A stretch of 64,000 nucleotides of DNA from Candidatus Saccharibacteria bacterium oral taxon 488 (GTDB lineage: Bacteria; Patescibacteriota; Saccharimonadia; Saccharimonadales; Saccharimonadaceae). Both the position numbers and the translations under genes were made by a program. How positions within the stretch are numbered: the stretch's first letter is position 1; every line of letters begins with the position of its first letter. This document shows, piece after piece, positions 17,866 through 26,907 of the stretch. The stretch is taken from assembly GCA_013099195.1 (NCBI GenBank), contig CP039999.1:620001-684000 (forward strand), read 5' to 3'. The notes under the pieces were generated by a model, which worked only from the letters and a program-made list of their open reading frames with translations, did not search any database and was not told the DNA's origin.

Positions 17866-18581
17866 TATATAGCCCTCCTGCTATGAACATCAGAGCTCAC
17901 TGATTGTACATGTCCAGCGCTTGCAATTTGACCATCACGAACAATGATCTCACGATCTGCATACGCAGCAATCGTCGGTTCATGGGTCACCATGATAACC
18001 GTTGTTCCATGCTCTTTAGCGGTTGCAATAAATAACTCCATAATCTTCTCCGAGTTAAGGCTATCCAACGATCCGGTTGGCTCGTCGGCAAACAGTACGG
18101 TTGGATTGGTCACCATAGCACGAGCAATCGCTACACGTTGCATCTGACCACCCGATAATTCACCAAGCATGCTGCCAGCCTTGTCGCTGAGTCCGACCGC
18201 TTTGAGCCAGTGCTCAGCTTGCTTGTAAGCCTCCTGTCGCTTAGCACCATTGAGCAGCAGAGGCAGGGCTACATTATCGAGACTGGTCAATTCTGGCACG
18301 AGTTGTCCAAACTGAAAAACGAAACCAAAGCGAGTCCGCCGCAAGATACTACGTTTATCATCATTCATTACATCAATACGGTGACCATCAAAATGAATCT
18401 CACCACTATCAACACCGATAATCGCTGCTAGACTGTGCAATAATGTTGATTTGCCCGAACCACTTGGCCCCATAATCGCTAGCACCTCGCCGGCCATAAC
18501 ATCAAGCGATACACCACGCAGCGCTTGCGCCTGTCCAAATGATTTCTTGATATTCCTCGCACTAATAATTGGCTTGCCCAT
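17865..18581 (-). CDS. ABC transporter ATPase, LolD/MacB type
   Basis: The 238-residue ATPase has Walker A GPSGSGKST, Q-loop FQFGQLVPEL, signature LSGGQMQRVAIARAM, Walker B VLFADEPTGSLDS and switch MVTHEP, all of the LolD/MacB/FtsE family that partners with FtsX-like permeases. An AAAGGAGG ribosome-binding site precedes the ATG, which overlaps the PadR remnant by 20 bases. The ATPase is intact while both the regulator upstream and the permease downstream are broken, so this operon looks as if it is decaying. Confidence 0.88.
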   Translation of the reverse strand: MGKPIISARNIKKSFGQAQALRGVSLDVMAGEVLAIMGPSGSGKSTLLHSLAAIIGVDSGEIHFDGHRIDVMNDDKRSILRRTRFGFVFQFGQLVPELTSLDNVALPLLLNGAKRQEAYKQAEHWLKAVGLSDKAGSMLGELSGGQMQRVAIARAMVTNPTVLFADEPTGSLDSLNSEKIMELFIATAKEHGTTVIMVTHEPTIAAYADREIIVRDGQIASAGHVQSVSSDVHSRRAI

Positions 18582-19034
18582 GTAATAATTCCTCCTTTAA
18601 CTTTGTTAAGCGTGAGATAGTTAGTTCAATCCATCGTAAATCTGCCTCCAAATGAAACAACGCATGATCAATCAGTAGCATATTTGACAAGTCGCTATCA
18701 CGCCGCTGAGTGGTTAACTCACGCATGCGTTGGATATGTGCGGTGCGCTGATTATCGAGGTATGGTGCGGCGTCTCCCTCCTTGAGAATGGCGAGTACCG
18801 ACTTAATATACATCGTTGCCTGTAGTTGGGGTGATGGCGCTTCGGGAGTCTCCAACCATTCTTGTAGCTCATAATGTCCTTTTCATCACGTTTTAACCGC
18901 GCCAATGTTGAATATACCTGCCCGGCTAGAATTGGCTTATCTTTACCAAAGTAGTCATCGTACTTCTTCTTTAACTCATATCCATAGTTTGATCCTTGCG
19001 CTAAAAGCCCAAGAAGTGTGTACTGTGCATTCAT
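18562..19034 (-). pseudogene. PadR-family regulator with its wing deleted
   Basis: The first frame (from the ATG at 19034) reads MNAQYTLLGLLAQGSNYGYE, then the PadR recognition helix region ILAGQVYSTLARLKRD. The C-terminal PadR domain (GHYELQEWLETPEAPSP and a long helical tail) continues in a different frame down to 18562. The beta-wing that should lie between them, about 25-30 residues, is missing, so I infer a deletion with a frameshift near 18880. PadR proteins often control adjacent ABC exporters. CATAGT (19046-19041) lies 6 bases before the ATG. It heads the broken exporter operon. Confidence 0.68.
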
Positions 19035-19083
19035 ACTCTTACTATGCACCACGTGACTAGCTATCGCAAGGGTTATTATAAAC

Positions 19084-20028
19084 TTAGTGTATAGTTGCCT
19101 TATAGCGCTGAACAGCCGGATTATATGCCTGCCATACCGGCATCAAAACCCCTAACCGCCTGCCGTCAGCCAATACTTCATCATACCCAGCTAGCCATTC
19201 GTTAAATCCGTGCTTCATATGACCCGTTACCATATCGACTACATCGGGCTGTTGAAGTGCATGCCGCATTATTGCAGTAGCTACCCTTAGCGGCATCATT
19301 GATAGTACATTGAAAGGGAAAACTCGCCACACCGCAACACCTTGGTGACGACATAGAGACATACCGTCACGAAGTGCCATAATTAGCTGACGAATCGCCC
19401 CTGGATCATGCGTTAATGCCGAAAAACTGCCACTACTAGCTATGGCGCCAGCAGTTGCTGATTGCTGGAGATAATGAACTTTCATCCAATCAAGCAGACG
19501 AGCATCATAGCTGCTCGCTACCCCAGCTTCTTTTAAATGCTGCATGAATAACTTTGCTCCCGCCCTTGCACCACCAACCCGCGTCGGTGTTGGAAATATA
19601 ATAACCTTCACGCCATTATTATCTCGCCCACCGCCAATACTGGAAGGGAAGGCAATAAAATAATCATCAGGCGATATATATTGATCAACCTCACTGGCCA
19701 GATTCCAATTATTTTGCATAAATCCAATCCACCTAGCCTTAGGCTGATACTTTGCTAGTATCGGCAGTACCGATTGAAGTTGACAGCGATTAACCGTTAC
19801 TAATATAACGTCGTAATAACCTACTGGCGATGTGACACACTGTGGGTAAAATACCGTCGACTGATACGTATTGTCACGCTGACGCAAATCCTTTATAGCA
19901 AGTGGCACGCCTTGCGACACCTCTTCATACCGCTCAGGCAATACGAGCACATCCACATCATGGTGTACCGCTAATAAATGTGCATACGTCAGACCGATTG
20001 TTCCCGCACCATAAATTAAGTACCGCAT
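19084..20028 (-). CDS. Ketopantoate reductase (PanE/ApbA)-family oxidoreductase
   Basis: The 314-residue protein starts with the NAD(P)-binding Rossmann motif MRYLIYGAGTIGLTYAHLLA and has the two-domain PanE/ApbA layout, with the conserved Lys/helix region DWMKVHYLQQSATAG at about 180-195 and a helical C-terminal domain. In PanE the enzyme reduces ketopantoate for CoA synthesis; nothing else of that pathway is nearby, so the substrate could be a different 2-keto acid. It begins one base after the stop of the exonuclease gene, so the two form an operon. Confidence 0.75.
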   Translation of the reverse strand: MRYLIYGAGTIGLTYAHLLAVHHDVDVLVLPERYEEVSQGVPLAIKDLRQRDNTYQSTVFYPQCVTSPVGYYDVILVTVNRCQLQSVLPILAKYQPKARWIGFMQNNWNLASEVDQYISPDDYFIAFPSSIGGGRDNNGVKVIIFPTPTRVGGARAGAKLFMQHLKEAGVASSYDARLLDWMKVHYLQQSATAGAIASSGSFSALTHDPGAIRQLIMALRDGMSLCRHQGVAVWRVFPFNVLSMMPLRVATAIMRHALQQPDVVDMVTGHMKHGFNEWLAGYDEVLADGRRLGVLMPVWQAYNPAVQRYKATIH

Positions 20029-20029
20029 C

Positions 20030-21445
20030 TTAGTCCTCAGTGGGCAGTATCGCCTCCGCCCATAGCTGTAATTCCTGCAAGATAAACTGCTGTTCGTCAG
20101 TCGCCGTCGGCGCTAGACGCTGCAGAGACGCCATAAATTGTGGTAGTTGCGCCTGCAAGTGCTGCGCCCGCCATGTTTCCCATTGCACTAAATCATCTTC
20201 GCTGAGCGAGCGCGGAAAGTTGCGCGCTTTGTAGTGTAGTAGCAGCGGCGCCAAACGCTCATCTTGGAACTCTGGATGAAAATCAGCCAGCTCGCGCTCA
20301 TCGGCATTGCGCACCGCTTCGACACGGATACGATCGCGGTCATGCAAAAAGCCATCGTACAGTTGTGCTTCTGGATCGGGCAATTTTTTGAAGGCTGGCT
20401 TGTTTTCAAAAATACTGCGCAATTTTTCGGCAAAATCTGGGTGATTCAGCAAAATATTTTGATGCTGTTGGACAATTTCTGTGCTAAGCGAAATCTTCTG
20501 CCAGCCATCGCCCTGTTCCAGCACACCCAGCGGCGCCACTGCTGGACAGCGATTGTACTGCAATTCTTTGACTGGCAATTTGACGAAATCCTCAGCCTGC
20601 CGCTCCTCCCACGACGCAAAGATTTTCTTTGTTAATTCCTCCGCACTCAGCCCAACAAACGGTATCGGATCATACCGCAAGTCATAGACAACCACGCCGC
20701 CGTTTCGACTGGTCGTCAGCGGAAAGGTCACCGTAGTTTTAGCAAATTCTTTGTCGTAGCGACCGCTGGCATAGACAAACGGTTTTTTATCGTCAACATT
20801 AACCAGCTGTTGGACTGCTTTTTTGTCACGCATTTTTAGCAAGTAATCATACAGCTGCGGCTGCTTTTGCTTAATCAATTTCGTCACGGCAATCAGCGCT
20901 GTCACGTCCGCCAAGGCATCATGGGCATTTTCATGCGCAATACCGTTGGCGCTAGTGATCAATTCCAAGCGGTTACTTGGCTCACCTTTGTCGTCAAGCG
21001 GCCAATTGATTCCTTCCGGCCTGAGCGCTCGCGTCAATCGCACTACATCCAGCAAATCCCAACGCGAGCGACCGTCTTTCCAGCTCCACTCGTACGGATC
21101 ATGAAAATTGCGCCACAACAAATGGCGGATAAATTCGTCGTCAAACCGAATATTATTGAAGCCAACCGCGATGGTGTCCGGCGTAAAAATCTCCTCGCTC
21201 AACATCCGGGCAAACTGCGCCTCGGTGTAACCTTCTTCAACCGTTTTTTGCGGTGTGATACCAGTCACCATTAGTGCATCAGGACTCGGCAACGTATCAT
21301 CATTCAGCGTCACCAATAGATTATACGGCTCACCAATCGGCTCGAGATTCATGTCCGTCCGCTGCCCAGCAAACTGCATGATGCGGTCTTGCCGTGGATT
21401 TAATCCACTCGTCTCGAGGTCGTAGAAGAAAAATGTTTGCGCCAT
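20030..21445 (-). CDS. sbcB: Exodeoxyribonuclease I
   Basis: This 3'-5' single-strand DNA exonuclease acts in recombination and repair. The DEDDh active site is visible in the 471-residue protein: FYDLETSGL with Asp9 and Glu11, the second Asp in the GFNNIRFDDEF motif, and HDALADV supplying the final His and Asp. The middle SH3-like region (about 205-350) and the helical C-terminal region of ExoI follow. TATACT (21457-21452) is 6 bases before the ATG (leaderless). It is transcribed with the PanE-like gene. Confidence 0.92.
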   Translation of the reverse strand: MAQTFFFYDLETSGLNPRQDRIMQFAGQRTDMNLEPIGEPYNLLVTLNDDTLPSPDALMVTGITPQKTVEEGYTEAQFARMLSEEIFTPDTIAVGFNNIRFDDEFIRHLLWRNFHDPYEWSWKDGRSRWDLLDVVRLTRALRPEGINWPLDDKGEPSNRLELITSANGIAHENAHDALADVTALIAVTKLIKQKQPQLYDYLLKMRDKKAVQQLVNVDDKKPFVYASGRYDKEFAKTTVTFPLTTSRNGGVVVYDLRYDPIPFVGLSAEELTKKIFASWEERQAEDFVKLPVKELQYNRCPAVAPLGVLEQGDGWQKISLSTEIVQQHQNILLNHPDFAEKLRSIFENKPAFKKLPDPEAQLYDGFLHDRDRIRVEAVRNADERELADFHPEFQDERLAPLLLHYKARNFPRSLSEDDLVQWETWRAQHLQAQLPQFMASLQRLAPTATDEQQFILQELQLWAEAILPTED

Positions 21446-21486
21446 ACCTATAGTATAGCAAAGCTACGAGATGACACCCAAACCTA

Positions 21487-22815
<1,329 letters not shown>

Positions 22816-22817
22816 TC

Positions 22818-22850
22818 AAAAAGCGCTCCCGAGAGATAGCGGAGGCGCTT
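22818..22850 (-). terminator. Terminator of the LysM-CHAP gene
   Basis: On the minus strand the arm AAGCGC at 22850-22845 pairs with GCGCTT at 22826-22821, extended by partly paired inner bases, and ends in TTTTT (22822-22818). It follows the hydrolase stop at 22868 and abuts the obg promoter. Confidence 0.7.
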
Positions 22851-22867
22851 TATTGCCTTAGAGCATC

Positions 22868-24077
22868 CTAGTGAATAAAGTTATACCGACCAACTTCAGA
22901 CATCGGGATCGTTCGATGCGTCACGACGTTATACCCCGCATAATTCATATCACTAACGTAGATCGTGCCACCTTCAACCCGCTCGACCATACCGACGTGG
23001 CCAAGACCGCCGCCGCCCCATGTTGTCTGGAAGATTGCCCCTGGTGCTGGTGTATGATTAACGACAAAGCCTGCCGCCCGAGCACTTGCTGCCCACGACG
23101 TCGCGTTGCCCCAGAAGCTACCAATTGGTCGACCAAGTGCTGCCCGCCGCTCGTACACATACCACGTACAGTTGCCAAGAGCGTATCGGTTGCCAACTGA
23201 TGCTCGAGCGTAACCATAGCTGATACCACTGACTGCGCCGCCCGTTGTCCGCCCTGCATAGCCCCGACGGCCAGAGCGGGACGCCACGTAACCTGGCTGC
23301 TCATTTTCTGGCAATACGCCACCCGGCAGAACAATTCGTGTATCTTTGGCTAGCGCCGCCCCATTTGCCAAGTCGTTATACAATGCCACTCGTTCAGGAT
23401 TTGCTTTATACTTTTCTGCCAATTTTTCGATGGTGTCGCCGTCCTTAACAGTGTAGACCACGCCGTCAACCATCGGGATAATCAATGTTTTGCCAGCTTC
23501 AACCGCATCAGATGTCGTATTGTTCGCCCAGCGCACCGTCTGGGCCGTCACATTAAACTTCTTAGCAATCGAGTCAATTGTATCGCCCTGCTTAGTAACA
23601 TAAGTCTTGATGCCGCGCTGAGCTGATTTCTCAGGCTGGATAATCTGTGGCTTAGAAATAACCTCCGTATCACCCTGAGCCAACTCTTTTTTGATTGACA
23701 GCGTTGCCGTCGCTTCACGTAAATCACCGGCAGTTGGCAGATTGACCGTCTCAGCCAGATCGGTTACCGCATTAGCAGCCGCCAGTTGATCTACTGAAAC
23801 CTTATTTGTCTCATGTGTCACACCAGTAGACGGTGCGACTGGCTGAGAGGCCGAGACTGAGCCCTGCTGAATAGCGACGCCACCTGTCTGATAACTTAGT
23901 GCCAGAAATGAAATAACTAATAGAAAGATTCCGCCATACGCCGATATTGCGCTTAGCTTGAGTTTTTTGCCCCGATGGGCAGATGCTTGGTTACGAATAA
24001 CGCTTCTCCCGTGTCAATGTCTCCATCAACGCTGACTACCGTACTGAGTCTTTCTTCTCGCACAAGAACAGGATGCA
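22868..24077 (-). CDS. Secreted LysM-CHAP peptidoglycan hydrolase (frameshift near the N-terminus)
   Basis: The main frame encodes two LysM domains (KTYVTKQGDTIDSIAKKFN and VYTVKDGDTIEKLAEKY), a Gly/Arg linker and a CHAP cysteine-peptidase/amidase domain with LGNCTWYVYERR (catalytic Cys) and GLGHVGMVE (catalytic His). It should cleave peptidoglycan outside the membrane. Upstream in the same frame lies a membrane anchor (AYGGIFLLVISFLALSYQ) but no start codon. In the adjacent frame an ATG at 24077 reads MHPVLVREERLSTVVSVDGD, and a one-base loss in the GGG run at 24008-24010 would join the two. The gene therefore seems frameshifted, or the sequence has an error there. Confidence 0.78.
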
Positions 24078-24192
24078 TTGTCGACCTAATAATTAGTTGA
24101 TATTGCTAAACGATTAGTTTTCCGCATCCGTGCGACCGTTCTGGTAGGCCCGCGCGCTTACACGGCGTATGCCCTGTATGAACGCAAGCTTA
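24078..24192 (-). promoter_or_regulatory. Long 5' leader of the LysM-CHAP gene
   Basis: About 115 bases separate the predicted transcription start from the ATG at 24077. The leader is G+C-rich in its middle with several short complementary segments. Long structured leaders before cell-wall hydrolase genes are often riboswitches, but I recognise no known consensus here. Confidence 0.35.
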
Positions 24193-24197
24193 TTTCC

Positions 24198-24227
24198 ATT
24201 ATACGCGATCCTCTCATAATTTGTCAA
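24198..24227 (-). promoter_or_regulatory. Consensus sigma70-type promoter of the LysM-CHAP gene
   Basis: On the minus strand, TTGACA (24227-24222), an 18-base spacer and TATAAT (24203-24198): both hexamers match consensus. The -35 overlaps the stop codon of the upstream membrane-protein gene. Confidence 0.75.
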
Positions 24228-25026
24228 TGCTTTACCCTGTAATACACCTCACCCTTTAGCATATACACCAGCCCAACAACAAAGCTCAAAATGACTGCAT
24301 GTGGCACCACCGCAGACATCGCCATCATCATCACAAAGAGAATAGTTGCGGGAGTAATATACAACAGTGTCACGACAAGTATGAACGCACATATGAGTGC
24401 GAACGGCACTCGCACCATCAAGGTTAGACCAATATTGCGATAACGCAGGCCCCGCCTCTGCTTGATTCTCTCCGCCTCAGATAGTTGGTCGGCTGGACGT
24501 GGCTGCCAATATGACGCCCCCTTAGGCATCGCGATAATCTTCCATAGCCACAGTGAACCAATAGTCGTACACGCCACCATAAACAATATAGCCGGGAGCG
24601 AGTTATTAAAGGCTAGTGTAGCACTAAATATCGCACGGGTACCTCTCGAAGCGCTGAACTAAATGGGCCAACCTGAGAGATATAGAACAGCGCCAATACC
24701 ACGAATTGCACCACCGGATACACCACAGCCATGGCAAGCGCAGCGATGCGTTGCCGGTACTGGTCAGTTCGACGGGACTGCTTCAAGACAATGAGACCCT
24801 GAACGAGGAGTGATGCGATAGCTACGCCAATGACAGCCAGTACTAACGGCATATCCTGAAGGTTCTGAAAGAATAGCGGTAGTTGACCTATGAATACCCC
24901 CGTTGAACAAACAAGTATTGCCGCCTCAATGACAATGACTGCCTCACATCGAATATTACGCTCTGGTGAAGATGCAGCCTGTTTCTTAGGTTTATTCTTT
25001 GTAGTCGTGGCTGTCGTCTTTGTCAT
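24224..25026 (-). pseudogene. Multi-helix membrane protein of unknown function, frameshifted
   Basis: Two frames appear to be one gene. The first (25026-24613) has a basic N-terminus and four hydrophobic helices, and runs to GPFSSALRE. The second frame continues as RGTRAIFSATLAFNNSLP and ILFMVACTTIGSLWLWKII, followed by two more helices and the stop at 24224. The frames join if one base was lost near 24656-24665. I do not recognise the family. A ribosome-binding site AAAGGAG precedes the first ATG and a TATAAT lies further upstream. Without the missing base, each half would be made as a truncated membrane protein or not at all. Confidence 0.6.
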
Positions 25027-25170
25027 TCGAGGATTTTCTCCTTTCTTTTTGAAGTGTCCTACTGTCTATTATACCAGAGTATTTTTACGTTTTGACGTCA
25101 ACAAAAATAGCTCGCTATCAAAGCTGAGCGAGCTACTGCAAATACGAACGAGATAAGCATCTCATAAAAA

Positions 25171-25245
25171 TGGTGACCCCACGGAGAATCGAACTCCGAT
25201 TGCCAGGATGAAAACCTGGTGTCCTAACCGTTAGACGATGAGGCC
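25171..25245 (-). tRNA. tRNA-Glu (TTC)
   Basis: Cloverleaf with acceptor GGCCTCA/TGGGGTC, anticodon loop TTTTCAT (anticodon TTC), T-arm GGAG-TTCGATT-CTCC, and an encoded CCA end. It reads on the minus strand. Confidence 0.95.
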
Positions 25246-25308
25246 ATTAAACAGGTCGTATTGTAGCAGATTGATAATATTATGTCTAGCTATCCAGTCA
25301 TGCGAAAA

Positions 25309-25337
25309 TTGACTTTTTCATCATTTTGGTGTATTCT
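25309..25337 (+). promoter_or_regulatory. Promoter of the LPRTG surface-protein gene
   Basis: TTGACT (25309-25314), 17 bases, TATTCT (25332-25337). The transcript would have a leader of about 25 bases with the AAAGGAGG ribosome-binding site. Confidence 0.6.
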
Positions 25338-25368
25338 ACGTAGAGTTATGAGGATAAAGGAGGAAGTC

Positions 25369-26616
25369 ATGCGAAACTTGTCATCACTATTCCGTTCATT
25401 GTCGCTGCGCCATTATGCAGTTCTAGCGATGGTTGCGGTAGCGACAGTGGTGCCAACCACATTATGGGCACTAGATTCCAATCATTCGGCTAATACCAAT
25501 GCGCAAACACCGACGAATACAAAACCTACGCCAGTTTATAGCTGTAATGCACTCAGCGTTGATCAGTTTTCAACTACTAATTTCAAGTTTTCAGTCAAAT
25601 ATTCCGCTCATGGCGGCGCGATCTATAAGACAACAATTTACAAAGTCTACGATGCCAAGGGTAAAGAGGTGTATCAAACTGGTAACGAATTCAAGGGCTT
25701 CACACCGGGCACATACACGGTCAAAGCCTTTATCGTCGTTGATGTGAATGGTAAAGAAGAAATGGTGACCAGCGATGCCTGCACTAAGCAGGCCACAGTC
25801 CCCGGCAAAACACCAGATCCAAAACCAAAGCCAACGCCAATTCCGAAACCAGTTGACCCGAAACCCGAACCAATCCCAGATAAACCACCAAAAATTACAC
25901 TGGGGTTTGCCGTCAAAACTACTGTTGATGGCGCACAACACAAAAAAGTCACCGTCAACAAGGCCTTTACCTACCGAGTAACCGTTACTAACACAGGGAC
26001 CGCCACTATACATGACACGTATGTTACCAATACCGCACCACAAGGGGTAGCCTACCTAAAGGCATCCGCTGGTACGATTCAAAATAATACCTGGCAGACG
26101 CTGATTGGTGAGCTCAAGCCAAATGAATCGAAAACATTTACTGTCGACGCTATTGTCAAGCAATATGTCGCGGGCACACTGACTAGTACAACCTGCATCA
26201 AGAGTGATCAAATTTCGCTCGAGGGCCATAACAACTGCAGTGGTGCTACTATAGAGGTGGCCAAGCCGCAGGCCCCAGCTCCGCAGCCAAAACCACAGCC
26301 AACGCCGCAACCAAAACCAGCGCCGACCGATCCGAAACAGCCGACACCGACCCAACCAGTAAATCCAACTCGGCCGGCTACACCGGTGCCTGAACCAAAA
26401 ACGCCAGACCAGTCGAAGCAGCCATCGACCAATGATAATCAGCAGTCACCTTCAGCCTCGAGCGGCACACAAACCACGAACCCACCTGCCACACCGACGA
26501 CCGTTGGCGAACTGCCACGGACCGGTAACGCCACTGACATGCTCGTTGGTGGACTGGGTCTTGGCGCCCTCCTCACTGCTGGAGTCGCCTACCTCATCAG
26601 CCGACGTCATGTGTAA
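25369..26616 (+). CDS. LPRTG-anchored, proline-rich surface protein with a DUF11-like domain
   Basis: The 415-residue protein has an N-terminal signal peptide (basic MRNLSSLFRSLSLRH, then a hydrophobic core ending at TTLWA). An extracellular domain follows (about 45-140), then a PKP-rich linker, a DUF11-like beta domain (about 170-275, TYRVTVTNTGTATIHD), a long Pro/Gln/Thr-rich stalk, and a C-terminal LPRTG sortase motif, hydrophobic helix and RRHV tail. It is probably displayed on the cell wall and could contact the host cell. No sortase is in the window. AAAGGAGG before 25369 fixes the start. Confidence 0.82.
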   Translation: MRNLSSLFRSLSLRHYAVLAMVAVATVVPTTLWALDSNHSANTNAQTPTNTKPTPVYSCNALSVDQFSTTNFKFSVKYSAHGGAIYKTTIYKVYDAKGKEVYQTGNEFKGFTPGTYTVKAFIVVDVNGKEEMVTSDACTKQATVPGKTPDPKPKPTPIPKPVDPKPEPIPDKPPKITLGFAVKTTVDGAQHKKVTVNKAFTYRVTVTNTGTATIHDTYVTNTAPQGVAYLKASAGTIQNNTWQTLIGELKPNESKTFTVDAIVKQYVAGTLTSTTCIKSDQISLEGHNNCSGATIEVAKPQAPAPQPKPQPTPQPKPAPTDPKQPTPTQPVNPTRPATPVPEPKTPDQSKQPSTNDNQQSPSASSGTQTTNPPATPTTVGELPRTGNATDMLVGGLGLGALLTAGVAYLISRRHV

Positions 26617-26640
26617 TAATAAATCTGGTTAACGTGGATA

Positions 26641-26659
26641 CCCCTCGCACCCCGAGGGG
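26641..26659 (+). terminator. Hairpin after the LPRTG gene
   Basis: CCCCTCG (26641-26647) pairs with CGAGGGG (26653-26659). The tail after it is only moderately T-rich, so the hairpin is either a weak terminator or a transcript-stabilising end. Confidence 0.5.
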
Positions 26660-26681
26660 CATTTCATGGTACAATAATATT

Positions 26682-26897
26682 ATGGCAAAGCAGAAGAAAA
26701 AGCGCTCCAAGAAATACTCTGGTGTTGACGCCGCAACAACTCGACCCAGTGTCACGCGCATCCAGGCGGTCAGCCGGTCGTCGGCCGGTCAGTGGCTATA
26801 TGAACGCAAAAAATTACTGCGTGGTGTCGGCATCGGCGTAGTAATAGTCATCGTCGTTATTGTGATTATCACGGGTATTATTAGTCTGTTCCGATAA
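26682..26897 (+). CDS. Small single-helix membrane protein
   Basis: The 71-residue product has a very basic N-terminus (MAKQKKKRSKKYSG), a soluble middle section, and one hydrophobic C-terminal helix rich in Ile and Val. I do not recognise the family; topology is probably N-in with a C-terminal anchor. TACAAT (26670-26675) lies 6 bases before the ATG, giving a leaderless mRNA. It converges on the sensor-kinase gene. Confidence 0.65.
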   Translation: MAKQKKKRSKKYSGVDAATTRPSVTRIQAVSRSSAGQWLYERKKLLRGVGIGVVIVIVVIVIITGIISLFR

Positions 26898-26907
26898 TCA
26901 ATATTTC

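Noticed and set aside
24008-24010. Programmed frameshift in the LysM-CHAP gene
   Set aside because: No slippery heptamer or nearby stimulatory stem is evident; the six break points share no common sequence.
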